Assembly: GCF_002091675.1 (NCBI RefSeq)
Contig: NZ_BDAE01000002.1
Coordinates: 305,481-369,480 of the forward strand
Direction: 5' to 3'
DNA length: 64,000 nucleotides
Source: Pseudomonas luteola NBRC 103146
GTDB taxonomy: Bacteria; Pseudomonadota; Gammaproteobacteria; Pseudomonadales; Pseudomonadaceae
The stretch's first letter is position 1. Each line of letters starts with the position of its first letter. Below the pieces are notes generated by a model. The model made no database searches and had not been told where the DNA came from. It worked only from the letters and a program-made list of their open reading frames with translations. Shown here in pieces: positions 9,233-21,377 of the stretch. A program made the translations under genes and the position numbers.

Positions 9233-9278
9233 CCTGATCGCGCCAGCACAGCTGGCGCATTCCAACCCAGGAGGTGTT

Positions 9279-10649
9279 ATGAACGACAGGACCGTCAGCG
9301 AGCGTACCGCGCACTGGCAGGCACTCAGCCGGAACCATCACCTGCCGCCCTTTACGGATTACAAGCAGCTCAATGCAAAGGGCTCGCGCATTATCACGCG
9401 TGCCGAAGGCATCTATCTGTGGGACAGCGATGACAATCGCATCCTCGATGGGATGGCCGGGCTGTGGTGTGTGAATGTCGGCTATGGCCGTGAAGAGCTG
9501 GTTCAGGCTGCCACCCGGCAGATGCGCGAACTGCCTTACTACAATCTGTTCTTCCAGACTGCGCACCCGCCAGCCATCGAGTTGGCCAAGGCGATTGCAG
9601 ATATCGCACCCGACGGCATGAACCACGTGTTCTTTACCGGTTCGGGCTCGGAGTCCAACGATACTGTCCTGCGCATGGTTCGTCATTATTGGGCGACCAA
9701 GGGGCAGCCACAGAAGAAGATCATCATCGGCCGCTGGAATGGTTATCACGGGTCAACCGTGGCCGGCGTGAGCCTGGGCGGCATGAAGGCCTTGCACGAG
9801 CAGGGTGATCTGCCCATTCCGGGAATCGAGCACATCGACCAGCCTTACTGGTATGGCGAGGGCGGCGATATGAGTCCGGATGAGTTCGGGATTCAAGTGG
9901 CCGATCAGCTGGAGCAAAAGATTCTTGAGCTCGGCGAGGACAAGGTGGCGGCCTTTATTGCCGAGCCGATCCAGGGGGCTGGAGGTGTAATCGTTCCGCC
10001 GGACACCTATTGGCCGCGGATTCGCGAAATACTGGCGAAATACGACATTCTGTTCATCTCCGATGAAGTTATCTGTGGGTTCGGGCGTACCGGAGAATGG
10101 TTCGGCAGTCAGCACTACGGCATGACGCCAGACCTCATGCCCATCGCCAAGGGGCTGACCTCCGGTTATATCCCCATGGGAGGTGTGATCGTGCGGGACG
10201 AGATCGTCGAGGTGCTCAACCAGGGCGGCGAGTTCTACCACGGTTTCACCTACTCGGGGCATCCGGTTGCGGCAGCTGTGGCGCTGGAGAACATCCGCAT
10301 CCTGCGCGACGAGGGCATTATCGAGCGAGTCAAAAGCGAAACGGCACCTTACTTGCAGAAGTGCTGGCAGACGCTGGCCGATCATCCGCTGGTAGGCGAG
10401 GCGAGGGGTGTGGGCCTGGTGGCCGCGTTGGAGCTGGTACAGGACAAGCGGACAAGGGCGCGCTTCACGGGACGCGAGGCAGGCATGATCTGTCGGGAAC
10501 ATTGCTTCCGCAATGGCCTGATTATGCGGGCCGTGGGCGATACCATGATCATTTCGCCACCGCTGGTCATCACGCCCTCGCAGATCGATGAGCTGATGGT
10601 GCTGGTGCGCAAGTGCCTGGACCTGACGGCTGCCGACCTGCATCGGTAG
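9279..10649 (+). CDS. spuC: Polyamine:pyruvate aminotransferase (class III, SpuC)
   Basis: 456 residues. A PLP-dependent class III (omega) transaminase transferring the terminal amino group of putrescine, cadaverine or related amines to pyruvate. Seen in sequence: GMAGLWCVNVGYG, the TGSGSESNDT phosphate-binding loop, ISDEVICGFGRTG with the PLP-contacting Asp, and the Schiff-base lysine in IAKGLTSGYIPMG (Lys291). A strong AGGAGGT ribosome-binding site precedes the ATG. Length and motifs agree with P. aeruginosa SpuC. Confidence 0.95.
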   Translation: MNDRTVSERTAHWQALSRNHHLPPFTDYKQLNAKGSRIITRAEGIYLWDSDDNRILDGMAGLWCVNVGYGREELVQAATRQMRELPYYNLFFQTAHPPAIELAKAIADIAPDGMNHVFFTGSGSESNDTVLRMVRHYWATKGQPQKKIIIGRWNGYHGSTVAGVSLGGMKALHEQGDLPIPGIEHIDQPYWYGEGGDMSPDEFGIQVADQLEQKILELGEDKVAAFIAEPIQGAGGVIVPPDTYWPRIREILAKYDILFISDEVICGFGRTGEWFGSQHYGMTPDLMPIAKGLTSGYIPMGGVIVRDEIVEVLNQGGEFYHGFTYSGHPVAAAVALENIRILRDEGIIERVKSETAPYLQKCWQTLADHPLVGEARGVGLVAALELVQDKRTRARFTGREAGMICREHCFRNGLIMRAVGDTMIISPPLVITPSQIDELMVLVRKCLDLTAADLHR

Positions 10650-10866
10650 TGAAGACGAGTCGCGAGCAGAACGAGCGTCCAGGGGTGTTTGTCTGACATA
10701 ACAGCACCCTTGGATGATGGCAAAAATCAAAAGGAATGGTGGCGCACTCTTGAGCCGCGCGCCGGACCTTGCCAGACTGCGCCGGTGCGTTGGCCAGACG
10801 CACCAGGGGAGGATCGAAAAGCCTCCTCCGGAATACTTATACGACCCTGTTTAGGAGCATTTCCGC

Positions 10867-11964
10867 ATGAAAGCTTTTGGCAAGACACTGCTCGCACTCA
10901 GTCTGGCTGGCGCCTTCGCCGGTCACGCGATGGCAGACGACAAGGTTCTGCACGTTTACAACTGGAACGACTACATCGCTGAAGACACCATTGCCAAGTT
11001 TGAAAAGGAAACGGGCATCAAGGTGGTCTATGACGTGTATGACAGCAACGAGGTACTCGAAGCCAAGTTGCTGGCGGGCAAGTCGGGCTATGATGTGGTT
11101 GTCCCCTCCAACTCTTTCCTGGCCAAGCAGATCAAGGCCGGTGTCTACCAGACGCTGGACAGGAACAAGCTGCCCAACTGGAAAAACCTGGATCCCCAGC
11201 TGATGAAGACCTTGGAGGTCAGCGATCCGGGTAACCTGTACGCCATTCCTTACCTGTGGGGTACCATCGGTATTGGTTATAACCCGGACAAGGTAAAGGC
11301 TGCACTGGGCGACAATGCCCCGGTGGACTCCTGGGATCTGATCTTCAAGCCGGAAAATATTTCCAAGCTCAAGAGCTGTGGTGTCGCGCTGCTGGACTCG
11401 CCAACCGAGATCATTCCTGCCGGTCTGCATTATCTGGGCTACAAACCTGACAGCCAGGACACCCAGGAACTGAAGGCGGCGCAGGACCTGTTCATGCAGA
11501 TTCGTCCGTCGATCACCTACTTCCACTCATCCAAGTACATCTCTGATTTGGCCAACGGCAACGTCTGCGTGGCGGTCGGCTATTCCGGCGACATTGCCCA
11601 GGCCAAGGCCCGTGCCGCTGATGCCAAGAATGGCGTGACGGTGAAGTACAACATTCCCAAGGAAGGTGCCGGTACGTTCTTCGATACCATGGCCATTCCA
11701 AAGGACGCTACCAATACCGAGGGCGCCTACAAGTTCATCGACTTCATCATGAAGCCGGAGATCATTGCCGAGATCAGCGACTACGTGCAGTACCCGAACG
11801 GCAACAAGGAAGCGACACCGCTGGTCAGCGACGAGATTCGCAACGACCCGGGCATCTACCCGACTCAGGAGACGATGGGCAAGCTGTACGCCTTCCCGGA
11901 CCTGCCGGCCAAGGTGCAGCGTGCGATGACCCGTGCCTGGACAACGATCAAGTCCGGCAAATAA
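10867..11964 (+). CDS. spuD: Putrescine-preferring periplasmic binding protein (SpuD)
   Basis: 365 residues with a signal peptide ending near AMA-DDK. The HVYNWNDYI hallmark follows at once. The hinge and ligand segments [33 protein letters not shown] and VGYSGD are intact. The gating aromatic is Phe271 (in [10 protein letters not shown]); structural work on the P. aeruginosa proteins links Phe here to putrescine and Trp to spermidine, so putrescine preference is expected. TAGGAG ribosome-binding site upstream. It delivers ligand to SpuFGH. A terminator follows, and spuE starts 427 bp later, so it can be expressed at a different level. Confidence 0.93.
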   Translation: MKAFGKTLLALSLAGAFAGHAMADDKVLHVYNWNDYIAEDTIAKFEKETGIKVVYDVYDSNEVLEAKLLAGKSGYDVVVPSNSFLAKQIKAGVYQTLDRNKLPNWKNLDPQLMKTLEVSDPGNLYAIPYLWGTIGIGYNPDKVKAALGDNAPVDSWDLIFKPENISKLKSCGVALLDSPTEIIPAGLHYLGYKPDSQDTQELKAAQDLFMQIRPSITYFHSSKYISDLANGNVCVAVGYSGDIAQAKARAADAKNGVTVKYNIPKEGAGTFFDTMAIPKDATNTEGAYKFIDFIMKPEIIAEISDYVQYPNGNKEATPLVSDEIRNDPGIYPTQETMGKLYAFPDLPAKVQRAMTRAWTTIKSGK

Positions 11965-11973
11965 GTGATGCAG

Positions 11974-12003
11974 GCCCCTCCGGCAGCTGTTGGAGGGGCT
12001 TTC
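11974..12003 (+). terminator. Terminator/attenuator after spuD
   Basis: Hairpin GCCCCTCC-N10-GGAGGGGC followed by TTT. Likely partial termination that raises binding-protein mRNA over downstream transporter mRNA. Confidence 0.65.
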
Positions 12004-13486
<1,483 letters not shown>

Positions 13487-13501
13487 CGTTCCATATTCGA
13501 T

Positions 13502-13523
13502 AGCCTGACCGTTGAGTCAGGCT
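13502..13523 (+). repeat. Intercistronic hairpin spuE-spuF
   Basis: Perfect inverted repeat AGCCTGAC-N6-GTCAGGCT just after spuE, without a T run. Possible mRNA stabiliser or attenuator between binding-protein and transporter genes. Confidence 0.4.
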
Positions 13524-13661
13524 GAATGCCTGGCTGACAGCAAGGCGAAAAGAGGCACGGTCGGCGCTAGGGCAAGAAGGGCGGAGGGATTTTCCGCACC
13601 GACTCTAGAACCTCATGCCGTAGCTGTCAGGCAGGATTTCAAGACCCCTGGGGAGTAAATA

Positions 13662-14816
13662 ATGGCGATAGCCTCCGGTGCCTTTAAAAAAGCCGTGACC
13701 GGTGTTCAGCAGACCAAAGAAGTGCTGGTGAAGATCGATCGGGTAACCAAGAAATTCGATGAAACGGTGGCAGTTGATGATGTTTCACTGACCATCAACA
13801 AAGGCGAGATCTTTGCGCTGCTTGGTGGCTCCGGTTCTGGTAAATCCACGCTGCTGCGCATGCTGGCGGGGTTTGAGCAACCCACCGAGGGAAGGATCTT
13901 CCTGGACGGGCAGGACATCACCAATATTCCGCCGTATGACCGGCCGATCAACATGATGTTCCAGTCCTATGCCTTGTTCCCGCACATGACGGTCGAGCAG
14001 AACATTGCGTTCGGCTTGAAGCAGGACAGGCTGCCCAGAGAAGAGATCAACCAGCGCGTGGCCGAAATGCTCAAGCTGGTGCACATGACACAGTATGCCA
14101 AGCGTAAACCGCATCAGCTCTCTGGTGGGCAGCGTCAGCGGGTGGCCCTGGCGCGCTCACTGGCCAAGCGGCCCAAGCTTCTGTTGCTCGACGAGCCGAT
14201 GGGGGCGCTCGACAAGAAACTGCGTTCGCAGATGCAGCTGGAGCTGGTGGAGATCATCGAGCGCGTGGGCGTGACCTGTGTAATGGTGACGCACGACCAG
14301 GAAGAAGCCATGACCATGGCTCAGCGCATCGCGATCATGCACCTGGGCTGGATCGCTCAGGTGGGCAGCCCGATGGACATCTATGAAACGCCGGCCAGCC
14401 GCCTGGTCTGTGAGTTCATCGGCAACGTGAACCTGTTCGACGGTGAACTGATCGAGGACGATGCGGATCACGCCATCATTGCCTCGCCGCAGCTCGAGCG
14501 GCATATCTACGTGGGCCATGGGATTAGCACCCGCGCTGAAGACAAGCGCGTGACCTATGCGATTCGCCCGGAAAAGCTCCTGATGGCCAGCCGCTTGCCG
14601 GAAGACCATGAACACCCCAATTACAACTGGCTAAGCGGGACCGTGCATGACATCGCCTATCTGGGCGGGCATTCGGTGTATTACATCAAGCTGGAGTCAG
14701 GGCAACTGGTCCAGTGCTTCATCGCCAACGCCGTGCGCCTGGGCAAACGCCCGACGTGGGACGATCCGGTAGTGGTGTACTGGGAAGATGACAGCGGCGT
14801 GGTACTGCAATCATGA
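13662..14816 (+). CDS. spuF: Polyamine ABC transporter ATP-binding protein (SpuF/PotA-like)
   Basis: 384 residues. ABC ATPase with Walker A GGSGSGKST (about 54-62), Q-loop MFQSYALFPHM, signature LSGGQRQR, Walker B LLLLDEP and H-loop TCVMVTHDQEE, then a C-terminal TOBE regulatory domain (RPEKLLMAS onward). It drives putrescine/spermidine import through SpuGH at the inner membrane. The stop codon overlaps the spuG start by 4 bp (ATGA), indicating translational coupling. Confidence 0.95.
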   Translation: MAIASGAFKKAVTGVQQTKEVLVKIDRVTKKFDETVAVDDVSLTINKGEIFALLGGSGSGKSTLLRMLAGFEQPTEGRIFLDGQDITNIPPYDRPINMMFQSYALFPHMTVEQNIAFGLKQDRLPREEINQRVAEMLKLVHMTQYAKRKPHQLSGGQRQRVALARSLAKRPKLLLLDEPMGALDKKLRSQMQLELVEIIERVGVTCVMVTHDQEEAMTMAQRIAIMHLGWIAQVGSPMDIYETPASRLVCEFIGNVNLFDGELIEDDADHAIIASPQLERHIYVGHGISTRAEDKRVTYAIRPEKLLMASRLPEDHEHPNYNWLSGTVHDIAYLGGHSVYYIKLESGQLVQCFIANAVRLGKRPTWDDPVVVYWEDDSGVVLQS

Positions 14817-15709
14817 GTCTGAAGAAACTGTTCGACGGCCGCCGCCTGGTTATTGGCGTCCCGTTCGTGTGGCTGTTCCTGTTCTTCCTGCTGCCGTTCG
14901 CCATTGTGCTGAAGATCAGTTTCGCCATTGCGGACGTCGCGATTCCACCCTATACCGAACTGCTGACCTATGCCGACCAGCAGCTGGATATTGCCCTGAA
15001 TTTCGGGAATTACCTGATGTTCACGGACGATCCGCTGTACCTGGACGCGTACCTTGGTTCGCTCAAGATCGCTGGCATCAGTACGCTGATCTGTCTTCTG
15101 ATCGGATATCCGATGGCCTATGCCATCGCTCGGGCGCGCAAGGATGTGCAGACGGTATTGCTTCTCCTGATCATGATGCCGACCTGGACGGCCATTCTGA
15201 TCCGGGTCTATGCCTGGATGGGGCTTCTGTCCACCAACGGCCTGATCAACGAATTCCTGATGTTCATTGGTGTGATTCACGAGCCGCTGCGTCTGCTCAA
15301 CACCAACTTTGCGGTATATCTGGGGATTGTGTATTCCTACCTGCCGTTCATGATCCTGCCGCTGTTCGCCAATCTGGTGAAGCACGATCTGACACTGCTG
15401 GAGGCGGCATCCGACCTGGGAGCGAGTCGTTTTACCAGCTTCTGGCGTATCACGGTGCCGTTGTCCAAGAACGGCATTATCGCGGGCTGCATGCTGGTCT
15501 TCATTCCCGCAGTAGGCGAGTTCGTGATTCCGGAACTGCTGGGCGGGCCGGAAACGCTCATGATTGGCCGTGTGTTGTGGCAGGAATTCTTCAATAACCG
15601 CGACTGGCCGGTGGCTTCGGCTTTGGCGGTGGTCATGCTGATCATCCTCATCGTGCCTATTGTCCTGTTCAACAGGAACCAGGCGAAGGAACTGGAGGGC
15701 AAGCTATGA
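14813..15709 (+). CDS. spuG: Polyamine ABC transporter permease (SpuG/PotB-like)
   Basis: 298 residues, six predicted membrane helices beginning WLFLFFLLPFAIVLKISF. The cytoplasmic EAA loop is readable as EAASDLGASRFTSFWRITVPLS. Pairs with SpuH to form the membrane channel. Coupled to spuF by a 4-bp overlap and to spuH by another. Confidence 0.94.
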   Translation: MSLKKLFDGRRLVIGVPFVWLFLFFLLPFAIVLKISFAIADVAIPPYTELLTYADQQLDIALNFGNYLMFTDDPLYLDAYLGSLKIAGISTLICLLIGYPMAYAIARARKDVQTVLLLLIMMPTWTAILIRVYAWMGLLSTNGLINEFLMFIGVIHEPLRLLNTNFAVYLGIVYSYLPFMILPLFANLVKHDLTLLEAASDLGASRFTSFWRITVPLSKNGIIAGCMLVFIPAVGEFVIPELLGGPETLMIGRVLWQEFFNNRDWPVASALAVVMLIILIVPIVLFNRNQAKELEGKL

Positions 15710-16599
15710 GAAGCCTGAAGTTCACAAACCTGATGTTGGTGTTGGGCCTGTTGTTCATCTACCTGCCGATGGTCATCCTGGTGATCTATTCGTTCAACGC
15801 CTCGCGTCTGGTGACTGTCTGGGGCGGCTGGTCGGTGCACTGGTATGCAGGGCTTCTGGACAATAACCAGCTCATGGGCGCCGTAGGGCGCTCCCTGGAA
15901 ATCGCGTTCTACACGGCGATTTCCTCGGTCATCCTGGGAACGCTGGCGGCGTTCGTGCTGACGCGTATTCCTCGCTTTCGCGGGCGTACGGTGTTTGGCG
16001 GTCTGGTCACTGCACCGCTGGTCATGCCTGAGGTGATTACCGGTCTGTCGCTGCTGCTCCTGTTCGTTTCCATGGCACAGTTCATCGGCTGGCCGCAGGA
16101 TCGGGGTGTCGTCACGATCTGGATCGCCCATACCAGCTTTTGCGCGTCTTACGTAGCGGTAGTAGTGTCGGCGCGTCTGCGCGAGTTGGACCTGTCCATC
16201 GAGGAAGCCGCCATGGACCTGGGCGCGCGTCCCTGGAAGGTGTTCATGCTGATCACCATCCCGATGATTGCGCCTTCTCTGGCAGCGGGTGGAATGATGT
16301 CCTTTGCGCTATCGCTGGATGATCTGGTGCTTGCAAGCTTCGTGTCCGGCCCTGGCTCAACCACCTTGCCAATGGAGGTGTTCTCCGCTGTGCGCCTGGG
16401 TGTGAAGCCGGAGATCAATGCCATTGCCAGCCTGATTCTGCTGGCGGTCTCGCTGTTTACCTTCCTCGCGTGGTATTTCACGCGTCGGGCTGAGAAGAAG
16501 CGGCTGCAGGGGTTGAAGGAGGCCATGGAGTCGACGGTGACGGAAACTGCCAATGAGCGGGACGTTGAGCGTTTCACCGCGCCGCCTACCAATAGCTGA
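15706..16599 (+). CDS. spuH: Polyamine ABC transporter permease (SpuH/PotC-like)
   Basis: 297 residues, six membrane helices starting LMLVLGLLFIYLPMVILVIY. EAA loop EEAAMDLGARPWKVFMLITIP. The hydrophilic tail after the last helix (about residues 270-297) is longer than the core needs and is not a recognised domain. Last gene of the transporter unit; a strong terminator follows 7 bp after its stop. Confidence 0.94.
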   Translation: MRSLKFTNLMLVLGLLFIYLPMVILVIYSFNASRLVTVWGGWSVHWYAGLLDNNQLMGAVGRSLEIAFYTAISSVILGTLAAFVLTRIPRFRGRTVFGGLVTAPLVMPEVITGLSLLLLFVSMAQFIGWPQDRGVVTIWIAHTSFCASYVAVVVSARLRELDLSIEEAAMDLGARPWKVFMLITIPMIAPSLAAGGMMSFALSLDDLVLASFVSGPGSTTLPMEVFSAVRLGVKPEINAIASLILLAVSLFTFLAWYFTRRAEKKRLQGLKEAMESTVTETANERDVERFTAPPTNS

Positions 16600-16605
16600 T
16601 ACAAG

Positions 16606-16634
16606 AAAGCCACCGAAAGGTGGCTTTTTTTATG
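16606..16634 (+). terminator. Rho-independent terminator of the spu cluster
   Basis: AAAGCCACC-GAAA-GGTGGCTTT hairpin with a tetraloop, followed by seven or more T. Confidence 0.93.
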
Positions 16635-16645
16635 CCTGGGGTGGA

Positions 16646-17458
16646 TCAGCCTGTTGCCAGAATGAATCGGTGTATGGCCTCGGCCAGACCGTTCCTGTCG
16701 GTTTCGGCGGTGATCTGCATGGCATGAGCCTTGACGTCTTCCTCGGCTTGTCCCATGGCAATGGAGAGCCCGGCTTTCTTGAACATTGAAATATCGTTTT
16801 CACCGTCTCCAATGGCGACGGTACGCGTGAGCGGAATGCTCAGATGCTCCGCCAGTGCCACTAGCGCATGGCCTTTGCTGGCCTGGGCGGCTGTAATATC
16901 CAGATAGTAGGGTTGGGAGCGTACGGTGTGGGCGTATTGCCCCAGCTTCTGATCCAGCTCGGGTTGCAGGCTGGCGAGGCGATCATGGTTCTTACTGACA
17001 GCTACCAGCTTGTCGACCCGGTCAAGGTAGTCGTCAAAGCGGTCGACGATCAGCGGATCATAGCCCAGGGCTCTTTTCTCATGGCCGATGTAGTGGTTGT
17101 CTGGATTGGCAATGATCCATTCATTATCGGCGAATAGCCAGATATCCAGGTCTTCGTCCTCAAGCTGCTCAAACACGCTGTCCACGGCATTCCGGGGTAT
17201 ACGGTGTGCCTGCAAGAGCGTGCCATCCGGCTTGAGCAGGGTGCCGCCGTTGAAGGCGCCGACGGGGAGGGTAAGATCAAGCGCTTCGATCAGCCAATGC
17301 ATGGCCCGTGGCGGGCGACTGCTGACCAGCGTAAAGTTGATTCCAGCCTCACGCAGGCGCTGTACGGCCTCGATCGTGGCTTGGTTTAATTGCTTGTCGG
17401 TACGCAAAAGGGTGCCATCGACATCCGACAGCATGAGTTGATACGGGTGGTTCGTCAT
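16646..17458 (-). CDS. HAD-superfamily Cof-type phosphatase
   Basis: 270 residues. HAD motif I is LSDVDGTLL (residues 9-17), motif II is the VSSRP serine, and motifs III/IV are GHALVALAEHL with a basic residue and AIGDGENDISMF. The long cap inserted after motif II makes it a C2-cap (Cof/YidA-like) sugar-phosphate phosphatase. The substrate cannot be told. It follows gnd by about 90 bp on the same strand, so a sugar-phosphate role linked to the pentose-phosphate operon is possible. CAGGA ribosome-binding site 7 nt upstream. Confidence 0.88.
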   Translation of the reverse strand: MTNHPYQLMLSDVDGTLLRTDKQLNQATIEAVQRLREAGINFTLVSSRPPRAMHWLIEALDLTLPVGAFNGGTLLKPDGTLLQAHRIPRNAVDSVFEQLEDEDLDIWLFADNEWIIANPDNHYIGHEKRALGYDPLIVDRFDDYLDRVDKLVAVSKNHDRLASLQPELDQKLGQYAHTVRSQPYYLDITAAQASKGHALVALAEHLSIPLTRTVAIGDGENDISMFKKAGLSIAMGQAEEDVKAHAMQITAETDRNGLAEAIHRFILATG

Positions 17459-17548
17459 TATCGTTCCTGTCGAGCCATAGTAGAAAAGAGCGACAGGCTG
17501 CCTGGAGGTACGCCTCGATGCGCTACCTCCAAGCCTGCTCGGAAAGCG

Positions 17549-18526
17549 TTACTGCGGGATTTCTACGTGCCCACCAAAGCCGAAGCGCATGGCCGACAGG
17601 AGCTTGTCGCCATAGGTCGCCTTCTGGCGTGAGCGGAAACGGGCATACAGTGCGGACGTCAGTACCGGGGCAGGTACGGCTTCCTCGATAGCGGCCTCGA
17701 TGGTCCAGCGACCTTCACCACTGTCGGACACGAATCCGCTGAATTTCTCCAGCTCCACATCCTGAGCCAGTGCCTGAGCGGTCAGGTCCAGAAGCCAGGA
17801 GGAAACGACACTGCCACGGCGCCATACTTCGGCGATGTCTGCCAAATCCAATTGCAGGCGTTCTTCTTCCGGTACATTTTCGGAGCCGCGCATCTTGAGA
17901 ATGTCAAAGCCTTCGGCGTACGCCTGCATCATGCCGTATTCGATACCGTTGTGAATCATCTTCACAAAGTGACCGGAACCAGCCGGGCCTGCATGGATAT
18001 AGCCACGCTCGGCACGCTCGTCCGGGGCGTTGCGGCCGCGGGTGCGCTCGATGTCGCCGTAGCCAGGGGCCAGGGTGTCGAAGATGGGATCCAGGCGGTC
18101 CACGGTTTCCTTGTCGCCGCCAATCATCATGCAGTAGCCGCGCTCAAGGCCCCAGACGCCTCCAGAGGTGCCTACGTCGAGGTAGTGGATACCTTTCTCG
18201 GCCAGCGCCTTGGCGCGGCGCAGGTCGTCCTTGTAGTAAGTATTGCCACCATCAATGATGGTGTCGCCCGGCTCCAGCATCTGGCCCAGGGTGTTGATGG
18301 TCTGTTCGGTCGGGTCACCCGCCGGAAGCATGACCCATAGCGCGCGTGGCTTAGCCATCTGCTGGATCATGTCCTCAAGACCGGTTGTTGCTTTGGCGCC
18401 TTCTTTGGCCAGCGTCTCGATGGAGTCGGCGCTGCGGTCGTATGCGAAGACCTCGTGCCCGTTTTTCATCAGCCTGCGGGCAATGTTTCCGCCCATCCGG
18501 CCCAGTCCGATAATGCCAAGTTGCAT
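17549..18526 (-). CDS. gnd: 6-phosphogluconate dehydrogenase, decarboxylating (short form)
   Basis: 325 residues, the short form that lacks the long C-terminal extension of the E. coli enzyme and often uses NAD+. Nucleotide-binding [18 protein letters not shown] is at the N-terminus; [29 protein letters not shown] and the catalytic lysine region [21 protein letters not shown] are intact. It converts 6-phosphogluconate to ribulose 5-phosphate and CO2. The second motif residues after the glycine loop are YDRS, which carries an Asp plus Arg, so cofactor choice is not certain. GGAGG ribosome-binding site. Third gene of the tkt, tal-pgi, gnd run. Confidence 0.92.
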   Translation of the reverse strand: MQLGIIGLGRMGGNIARRLMKNGHEVFAYDRSADSIETLAKEGAKATTGLEDMIQQMAKPRALWVMLPAGDPTEQTINTLGQMLEPGDTIIDGGNTYYKDDLRRAKALAEKGIHYLDVGTSGGVWGLERGYCMMIGGDKETVDRLDPIFDTLAPGYGDIERTRGRNAPDERAERGYIHAGPAGSGHFVKMIHNGIEYGMMQAYAEGFDILKMRGSENVPEEERLQLDLADIAEVWRRGSVVSSWLLDLTAQALAQDVELEKFSGFVSDSGEGRWTIEAAIEEAVPAPVLTSALYARFRSRQKATYGDKLLSAMRFGFGGHVEIPQ

Positions 18527-18551
18527 GTTGTTGCCTCCACGAGCTTTTACG

Positions 18552-21377
18552 TCAGGCGATAGCCGCCTCGACTAATTGTACGATACGTTGCAGCCCTGCT
18601 TCGCTATTGCCGTGCTGAATGTGAATACGTAAATGTCGACGACCTCGCTCGGCGAGCACGGAAAGGTCCCCTTGTGCCTGAGCGGCTTCGACGATGCCGA
18701 AGCTTACCTTGCGTCCGGGAATGGCCAGATCCTGCTGGGGTTCGGCGGTAATCTGCAGGAAAACCCCGCTATTTGGCCCCCCTTTGTAGGCTTGGCCTGT
18801 GGAGTGTAGAAAACGGGGGCCGAAGCCGCCAACGGTGGCGACACGGTAACGATCCCGTAGCAGGGTCCGCAGCCGCGTCATCAAGGTTTCGTGGGTGGCG
18901 TTACGCTCGATATAGGCAAGCACGGCAGCGTAATCGCCCGGATTGAGGCGAGCAAAATGCTCCCGAAGAACCTGCTCGGCCGAATCGCCGCTCAGGGGGG
19001 AATCGCTGTAAAACGCCAGCTCGCCATCGGTGAAGAAGGGATTTCCGCTGGAAAGCTGCCCGGTTTTTTCATACTCATCGGTTAGCGCGCGCGTTTTGAC
19101 CTTGCTGGCTTCGACGTCAGGCTGATCGAAAGGATTGATGCCTATCACGGCACCTGCAATGGCGGTAGCCACTTCCCAGCGGAAAAATTCCTGACCGATA
19201 AGATCAGGCCGCATCAGGCTTATGCGGATTACAGGCTGGCCGGCCTTTTCCAATGCCTCGACCTGAGCATCCAGTTCGCTGCCGTCATTATCTGCACGCA
19301 GATAGACGAATAAACGATCATTGCTGTAATGGGAGGGGTCAGCCGGGGGCTCCAGGTCGACCGGAATGATGCCTTTGCCTTGTTTGCCTGTGGACTCCGC
19401 CAGCAGTTGTTCAAGCCAGGCACCGATACTGGCGATCTGGGGCGAGGCGAACAGGGTCAGCTTGTCCCGCCCGGCCTTGACGGCTTCACCCATGACCGCA
19501 CCCAGATAAACGCCCGGATTGATCGCAGGCGGTGCACTGGGATCGCACGCCAGCACCATGGGGCGGGTAATCTCGAACAGGCTGTCTACATCGTGTCCAA
19601 GCAGGCTCAGCGGTACGAGCCCAAAGGCCGAGAGCACCGAGTAACGCCCGCCGATGGTCGGATCGCCATAGAAGAGGGTGCGATAGCCCTGCGCCTTGGC
19701 GCTGACCTCGAGCTTGGAGCCGGGATCGGTAATAGCAATGAAATGATGGCTGGCCTGATCCTCACCGAGCGCTTTGCAGGCAGCGTCGAAAAAGTAAGCG
19801 TTGAGAATTTCAGGTTCCAGGGTCGAGCCGGACTTGCTCGATACCAGAAAGACCGTGCAGGCATAATCAATGGACTGCTCCACGGCGGCAATTTGAGCCG
19901 GATCGGTAGAGTCCAACACCAGCAGGCGCAGGCCTTCAGGTGTGTTGCCCAGCGTTTTCGCCAGCACTTCCGGTCCCAGGCTGGAGCCACCCATGCCCAG
20001 CAGAACGGCAGTGGTATAGCCTTCGGCTTTGAGCGATTGCTCCAGTATGACCAGAGCGGAGGTATTGATATGCGGCTCAGTAGCGGCTTTCAACCAGCCG
20101 CCCCATTTCGCTTCGTCCTGACCGGTCCAGAGGGAAGCATCCATTTGCCATAGCCGACGTGACCAACCTTCGCGGCGGGCCTGCTCAAGCTGCTGCTCGA
20201 CGGCTTGGGACAGGTCTTCTGGCAGGCTGAACTTGGCTTGGTTGAGTTTGCCGGCCAGCAGTTTGACGCGCTTGGCACCCACAGCACCGAGCAGATGGTC
20301 AGCTGCATCGGAGAAAAGTTTGGCGCCTGCCTTTACCAGATCTGTCGTTATGCCCGGCAGATCCAGCCCGAACCGCTCGGTGGCTTCGAGTGTGGTACGG
20401 GCTTCATTCAACCCGGTAGTGAGGGTTTCCTTCACCGTGCCATGATCACGAAAAGCATCCATGGTCTTGGGCGGCATGGTATTGACGGTGTCCGGTCCGA
20501 TCAGCTCATCGACGTACAGTGTATCGGGATGGTCGGGATTCTTGGTGCCAGTAGAGGCCCATAGCAATCGCTGAGGTTGAGCACCTTTGGCAGCCAGGAC
20601 TTGCCAGCGTTCGCTGGCTATCATGGCCTGATAATCAGCATAGGCCAGTTTGGCGTTGGCAATAGCAACCCGACCCTTGAGGGACTTGAGCGTTGCGTCG
20701 TCATTCCCGGCTTTCAGCTGCTCATCAATCTTTTTCTCGATTTCCGAATCGATCCGGCTGATGAAAAAGCTGGCGACACTGGCTATGCGGCTGATGTCTT
20801 CTCCGGCCTGAATACGCGCCTCCAGCCCAGCCATGTAGGCCTCGGCAACAGCGCGATAGGATTCGCGGGAAAACAGCAGTGTCACGTTGACGCTGATCCC
20901 TTCGGCAATCAGTTGCTGGATGGCTGCTGCGCCCGCTTCGGTACCAGGCACCTTGACCATCAGGTTCGGTCGATCGACAGCCTTCCAGAGCCGACGTGCC
21001 TCTAACAGGGTGGACTCGGTATCCATGGCCAGATAAGGCGATACCTCCAGGCTGACGTAGCCGTCCTTGCCGTTTAAACGGTCATAGACAGGCCGCAGAA
21101 TATCGGCGGCCTGTTGGATGTCTTCGACCGCCAGGTATTCATATACGTCGACCGGTGAGGCATCGGCGCGATTGAGAAAGCGCTCCAAAGAGGCATCGTA
21201 ATCGGTGCCATGCCCCATGGCCTTTTCAAAGATGGATGGATTGGAGGTAACGCCGGTCAGGCCATCCCGCTCGATGAGCGTCTGCAGCTCACCCTTGCGA
21301 AGAAATTCCCGGCTGACGAAATCCAGCCAGACGGCCTGACCGGCCATACCCAACTCTCGCAAGAGGCTGCTCATCAT
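18552..21377 (-). CDS. Fused transaldolase / glucose-6-phosphate isomerase
   Basis: 941 residues, the sum of two enzymes. Residues 1 to about 370 are transaldolase: [13 protein letters not shown], the Schiff-base lysine in [11 protein letters not shown] (Lys142), and NVTLLFS. From about residue 385 comes phosphoglucose isomerase: [12 protein letters not shown] (about 459), the SKSGST phosphate loop, ITDPGS, and a C-terminal lobe. It would interconvert sedoheptulose-7-P plus glyceraldehyde-3-P with erythrose-4-P plus fructose-6-P, and then fructose-6-P with glucose-6-P. The start overlaps the tkt stop (ATGATG; the second ATG at 21374 has the better GGGAGG spacing). Such fusions are known in scattered bacteria but are not typical of Pseudomonas. 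Confidence 0.95.
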   Translation of the reverse strand: MMSSLLRELGMAGQAVWLDFVSREFLRKGELQTLIERDGLTGVTSNPSIFEKAMGHGTDYDASLERFLNRADASPVDVYEYLAVEDIQQAADILRPVYDRLNGKDGYVSLEVSPYLAMDTESTLLEARRLWKAVDRPNLMVKVPGTEAGAAAIQQLIAEGISVNVTLLFSRESYRAVAEAYMAGLEARIQAGEDISRIASVASFFISRIDSEIEKKIDEQLKAGNDDATLKSLKGRVAIANAKLAYADYQAMIASERWQVLAAKGAQPQRLLWASTGTKNPDHPDTLYVDELIGPDTVNTMPPKTMDAFRDHGTVKETLTTGLNEARTTLEATERFGLDLPGITTDLVKAGAKLFSDAADHLLGAVGAKRVKLLAGKLNQAKFSLPEDLSQAVEQQLEQARREGWSRRLWQMDASLWTGQDEAKWGGWLKAATEPHINTSALVILEQSLKAEGYTTAVLLGMGGSSLGPEVLAKTLGNTPEGLRLLVLDSTDPAQIAAVEQSIDYACTVFLVSSKSGSTLEPEILNAYFFDAACKALGEDQASHHFIAITDPGSKLEVSAKAQGYRTLFYGDPTIGGRYSVLSAFGLVPLSLLGHDVDSLFEITRPMVLACDPSAPPAINPGVYLGAVMGEAVKAGRDKLTLFASPQIASIGAWLEQLLAESTGKQGKGIIPVDLEPPADPSHYSNDRLFVYLRADNDGSELDAQVEALEKAGQPVIRISLMRPDLIGQEFFRWEVATAIAGAVIGINPFDQPDVEASKVKTRALTDEYEKTGQLSSGNPFFTDGELAFYSDSPLSGDSAEQVLREHFARLNPGDYAAVLAYIERNATHETLMTRLRTLLRDRYRVATVGGFGPRFLHSTGQAYKGGPNSGVFLQITAEPQQDLAIPGRKVSFGIVEAAQAQGDLSVLAERGRRHLRIHIQHGNSEAGLQRIVQLVEAAIA

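Noticed and set aside
10736-10760. Sigma-54-like -24/-12 promoter upstream of spuD
   Set aside because: TGGCGC with a nearby TTGA was noticed, but the GG to GC spacing and the -12 element do not fit.
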